This document shows positions 62,728 to 64,000 of a stretch of 64,000 bases of DNA, piece by piece; position 1 is the stretch's first letter, and the number at the start of each line of letters is the position of its first letter. Where the stretch lies: positions 434,001 to 498,000 of the forward strand of contig CAVXHQ010000001.1 of the NCBI GenBank assembly GCA_963761735.1. The letters are read 5' to 3'. A program made the position numbers and the translations under genes. The notes beneath the pieces were generated by a model that saw only the letters and a list, made by a program, of their open reading frames with translations, did no database searches and was not told the origin of the DNA. Origin of the DNA: CAVXHQ01 sp963761735 (GTDB taxonomy: Bacteria > Pseudomonadota > Alphaproteobacteria > Rhodobacterales > Rhodobacteraceae).

Positions 62728-63751
62728 TTACCGCGCCGCCAGCCTTTGTCCCGCCGCATCGAAGACGTGCAGGTCGGTGTCGTGAAACGCGATGTCGACG
62801 GTTTCGCCCTCGGCCATCATCGCCATGCCGGGGCGCAGGACGCACAGGCCCGACGCATGCGCGTGGCCCAGCCCGATCAGCGTCTCGGACCCGAGGAACT
62901 CGCTTTCGGTGACCGTGCAGCTGAGCCGTCCGGCGCCCGCGCCGACGATCTCGATATTCTCGGCCCGGATGCCGATGGTCTGCCCGTCGGCGAACCCCGG
63001 CAGACCCGCCGCCCCGATCAGCGCCATCGCGGGCGCGCCGACGAACTCCGCGACGAAGGTGTTGTTGGGTTTGTTGTACAGATCCTCGGGCGGGCCGACC
63101 TGCTGGATATGGCCGTCCTTCATCAGCACGACGGTGTCCGCCATGCTCATCGCCTCGGTCTGGTCGTGGGTGACGTAGACGACGGTGATGCCAAGATCGC
63201 GTTGCAGTTTCTTGATGTCCTTGCGCACGGCGGTGCGCAGCTTGGCATCCAGGTTCGACAGCGGCTCGTCCATCAGGCACAGCGGCTGTCCCGCGACGAT
63301 GGCGCGCGCCAGTGCCACGCGCTGCCGCTGGCCGCCCGACAACTCGCCGGGCTTGCGGTCTTCATAGCCCAGAAGGCCGGTGATCTCGAGGGCGGTGTGC
63401 AGTTTCTTCTGCCGCTCCGCCCGTGGGCACCCGCCGCACCTTCAGGCCGAAAACCACGTTCTCGGCCACCGACAGATGCGGGAACAGCGCGTAGGACTGA
63501 AACACCATCGACAGGTTGCGGTCCGACGCGGCACTCGTCGTCACGTCCTTGCCGTTGATCGATATGCTGCCCTCGTCGGGCAGTTCGAGGCCCGCAAGCA
63601 GGCGCAGCGTCGTCGATTTGCCGCAGCCCGACGGGCCAAGCAGGGCGGTGAAACTGCCCTGCGGAATGTCGAGCGTGATACCCTCGACGCCCAGTTGTCC
63701 GTTCCACCGCTTGGCCACGCCCGCGAAGGCCACGAAAGGCGTATCGCTCAT
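62728..63751 (-). pseudogene. ugpC: UgpC-like ABC ATPase, one frameshift
   Basis: A MalK/UgpC-class ATPase of about 340 residues: Walker A GPSGCGKST, Q-loop VFQSYALFP, signature LSGGQRQRVALARA, Walker B CLMDEPLSNLDA and a C-terminal regulatory OB-fold domain (GIRAENIEI). One extra base near 63425 splits the ORF between VRRVP and ERQKKLHTAL. Its ATG overlaps the stop of the upstream regulator by 4 bp (ATGA). Confidence 0.85.
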
Positions 63752-64000
63752 GCCGCGTCTCCTTCTGCCAGAACGAGGCGGTCGCCGATCCGGTCGAGCA
63801 GCGGCGCAAATGCCGCACCGGGGCGGCGGTCGACGATGACAGTGTCCATATCGGCGATATTGTCCCCAAGGGCGGGTGCCAGCCGTCCAAATTTCGACCA
63901 GTCGATCACCAGCAGCGATCGTTGCGCATTTTCGTGGATCTTTTGTGTCGCGCGTATTTCGGTCGTGTGAAATTCGAGCAGGCCACCGTCGCCTGCAATC
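63748..64000 (-). CDS. DeoR-family regulator, C-terminal part (continues past window)
   Basis: The frame is open from the window edge to TGA at 63748-63750 and encodes the end of a DeoR/GlpR-type effector domain: HTTEIRATQKI, LLVIDWSKFGRLAPA and DTVIVDRRP. The helix-turn-helix lies outside the window. It is the first gene of the Ugp-like operon and overlaps ugpC by 4 bp; GlpR-like regulators respond to glycerol-3-phosphate, consistent with the transporter downstream. Confidence 0.8.
   Translation of the reverse strand, partial: IAGDGGLLEFHTTEIRATQKIHENAQRSLLVIDWSKFGRLAPALGDNIADMDTVIVDRRPGAAFAPLLDRIGDRLVLAEGDAA

Overview
The window is GC-rich chromosomal DNA of an alphaproteobacterium, almost certainly a member of the Rhodobacteraceae (Roseobacter group and relatives). 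The basis is the family-level look of the proteins, a dcw (division and cell wall) cluster with DUF2484 genes between murC and murB, an aerobic CobT, and a DUF1127 gene followed by stem-loops with CCUCCUCCC-type loops, an arrangement known from Rhodobacterales.

Layout. 1-7 kb: the 3' part of cobT, an aminopeptidase P, a DUF427 protein, an unrecognised exported protein and a ClC chloride channel whose N-terminus is a 15-bp tandem repeat. 7.3-9.1 kb: a LuxR-type helix-turn-helix fused to an alpha/beta-hydrolase domain whose catalytic triad looks incomplete. 9.5-36.4 kb: a nearly complete dcw cluster on the minus strand. In transcription order it is mraZ-rsmH-ftsL-ftsI-murE-murF-mraY-murD, then (after an IS481-type element and a plus-strand flavoprotein gene) ftsW-murG-murC-three small membrane proteins-murB-ddl-ftsQ-ftsA-ftsZ-lpxC-bamD-recN. 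Genes are tightly packed, many with ATGA overlaps, and cover lipid II synthesis, the divisome, lipid A commitment and outer-membrane protein assembly. The mraZ leader carries an intrinsic-terminator hairpin and four 17-bp repeats, with about 0.7 kb of unexplained DNA behind it.

37-48 kb: mrp, then the most striking locus, a DUF1127 gene (CcaF1-like) directly followed by nine consecutive stem-loops presenting CCUCC-rich loops and ending in a terminator. This is an enlarged CcsR/'cuckoo' small-RNA array. Next come a LysE exporter, a PcrA/UvrD helicase, an FMN-dependent alpha-hydroxy-acid dehydrogenase, pyruvate carboxylase, a VOC protein and tRNA-Gly(GCC). 48-51.1 kb: a graveyard of mobile DNA beside the tRNA (integrase remnant, decayed IS3, IS256, IS30 and IS5 family pieces, short repeats).

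51.3-57.1 kb: a ROK regulator, a sugar-type ABC importer (ATPase, permease, binding protein) and a divergent MocD-like membrane oxygenase, together resembling part of a rhizopine/inositol-type catabolic locus. 57.1-58.8 kb: a Na/Pi cotransporter-PhoU protein. 58.9-64 kb: a Ugp-like glycerol-phosphate ABC operon (DeoR-type regulator, ugpC, ugpB, ugpA, ugpE, metallophosphoesterase). All five complete genes of this block are frameshifted, mostly by changes that look like single extra bases, suggesting either a locally poor assembly or a recently decayed operon.
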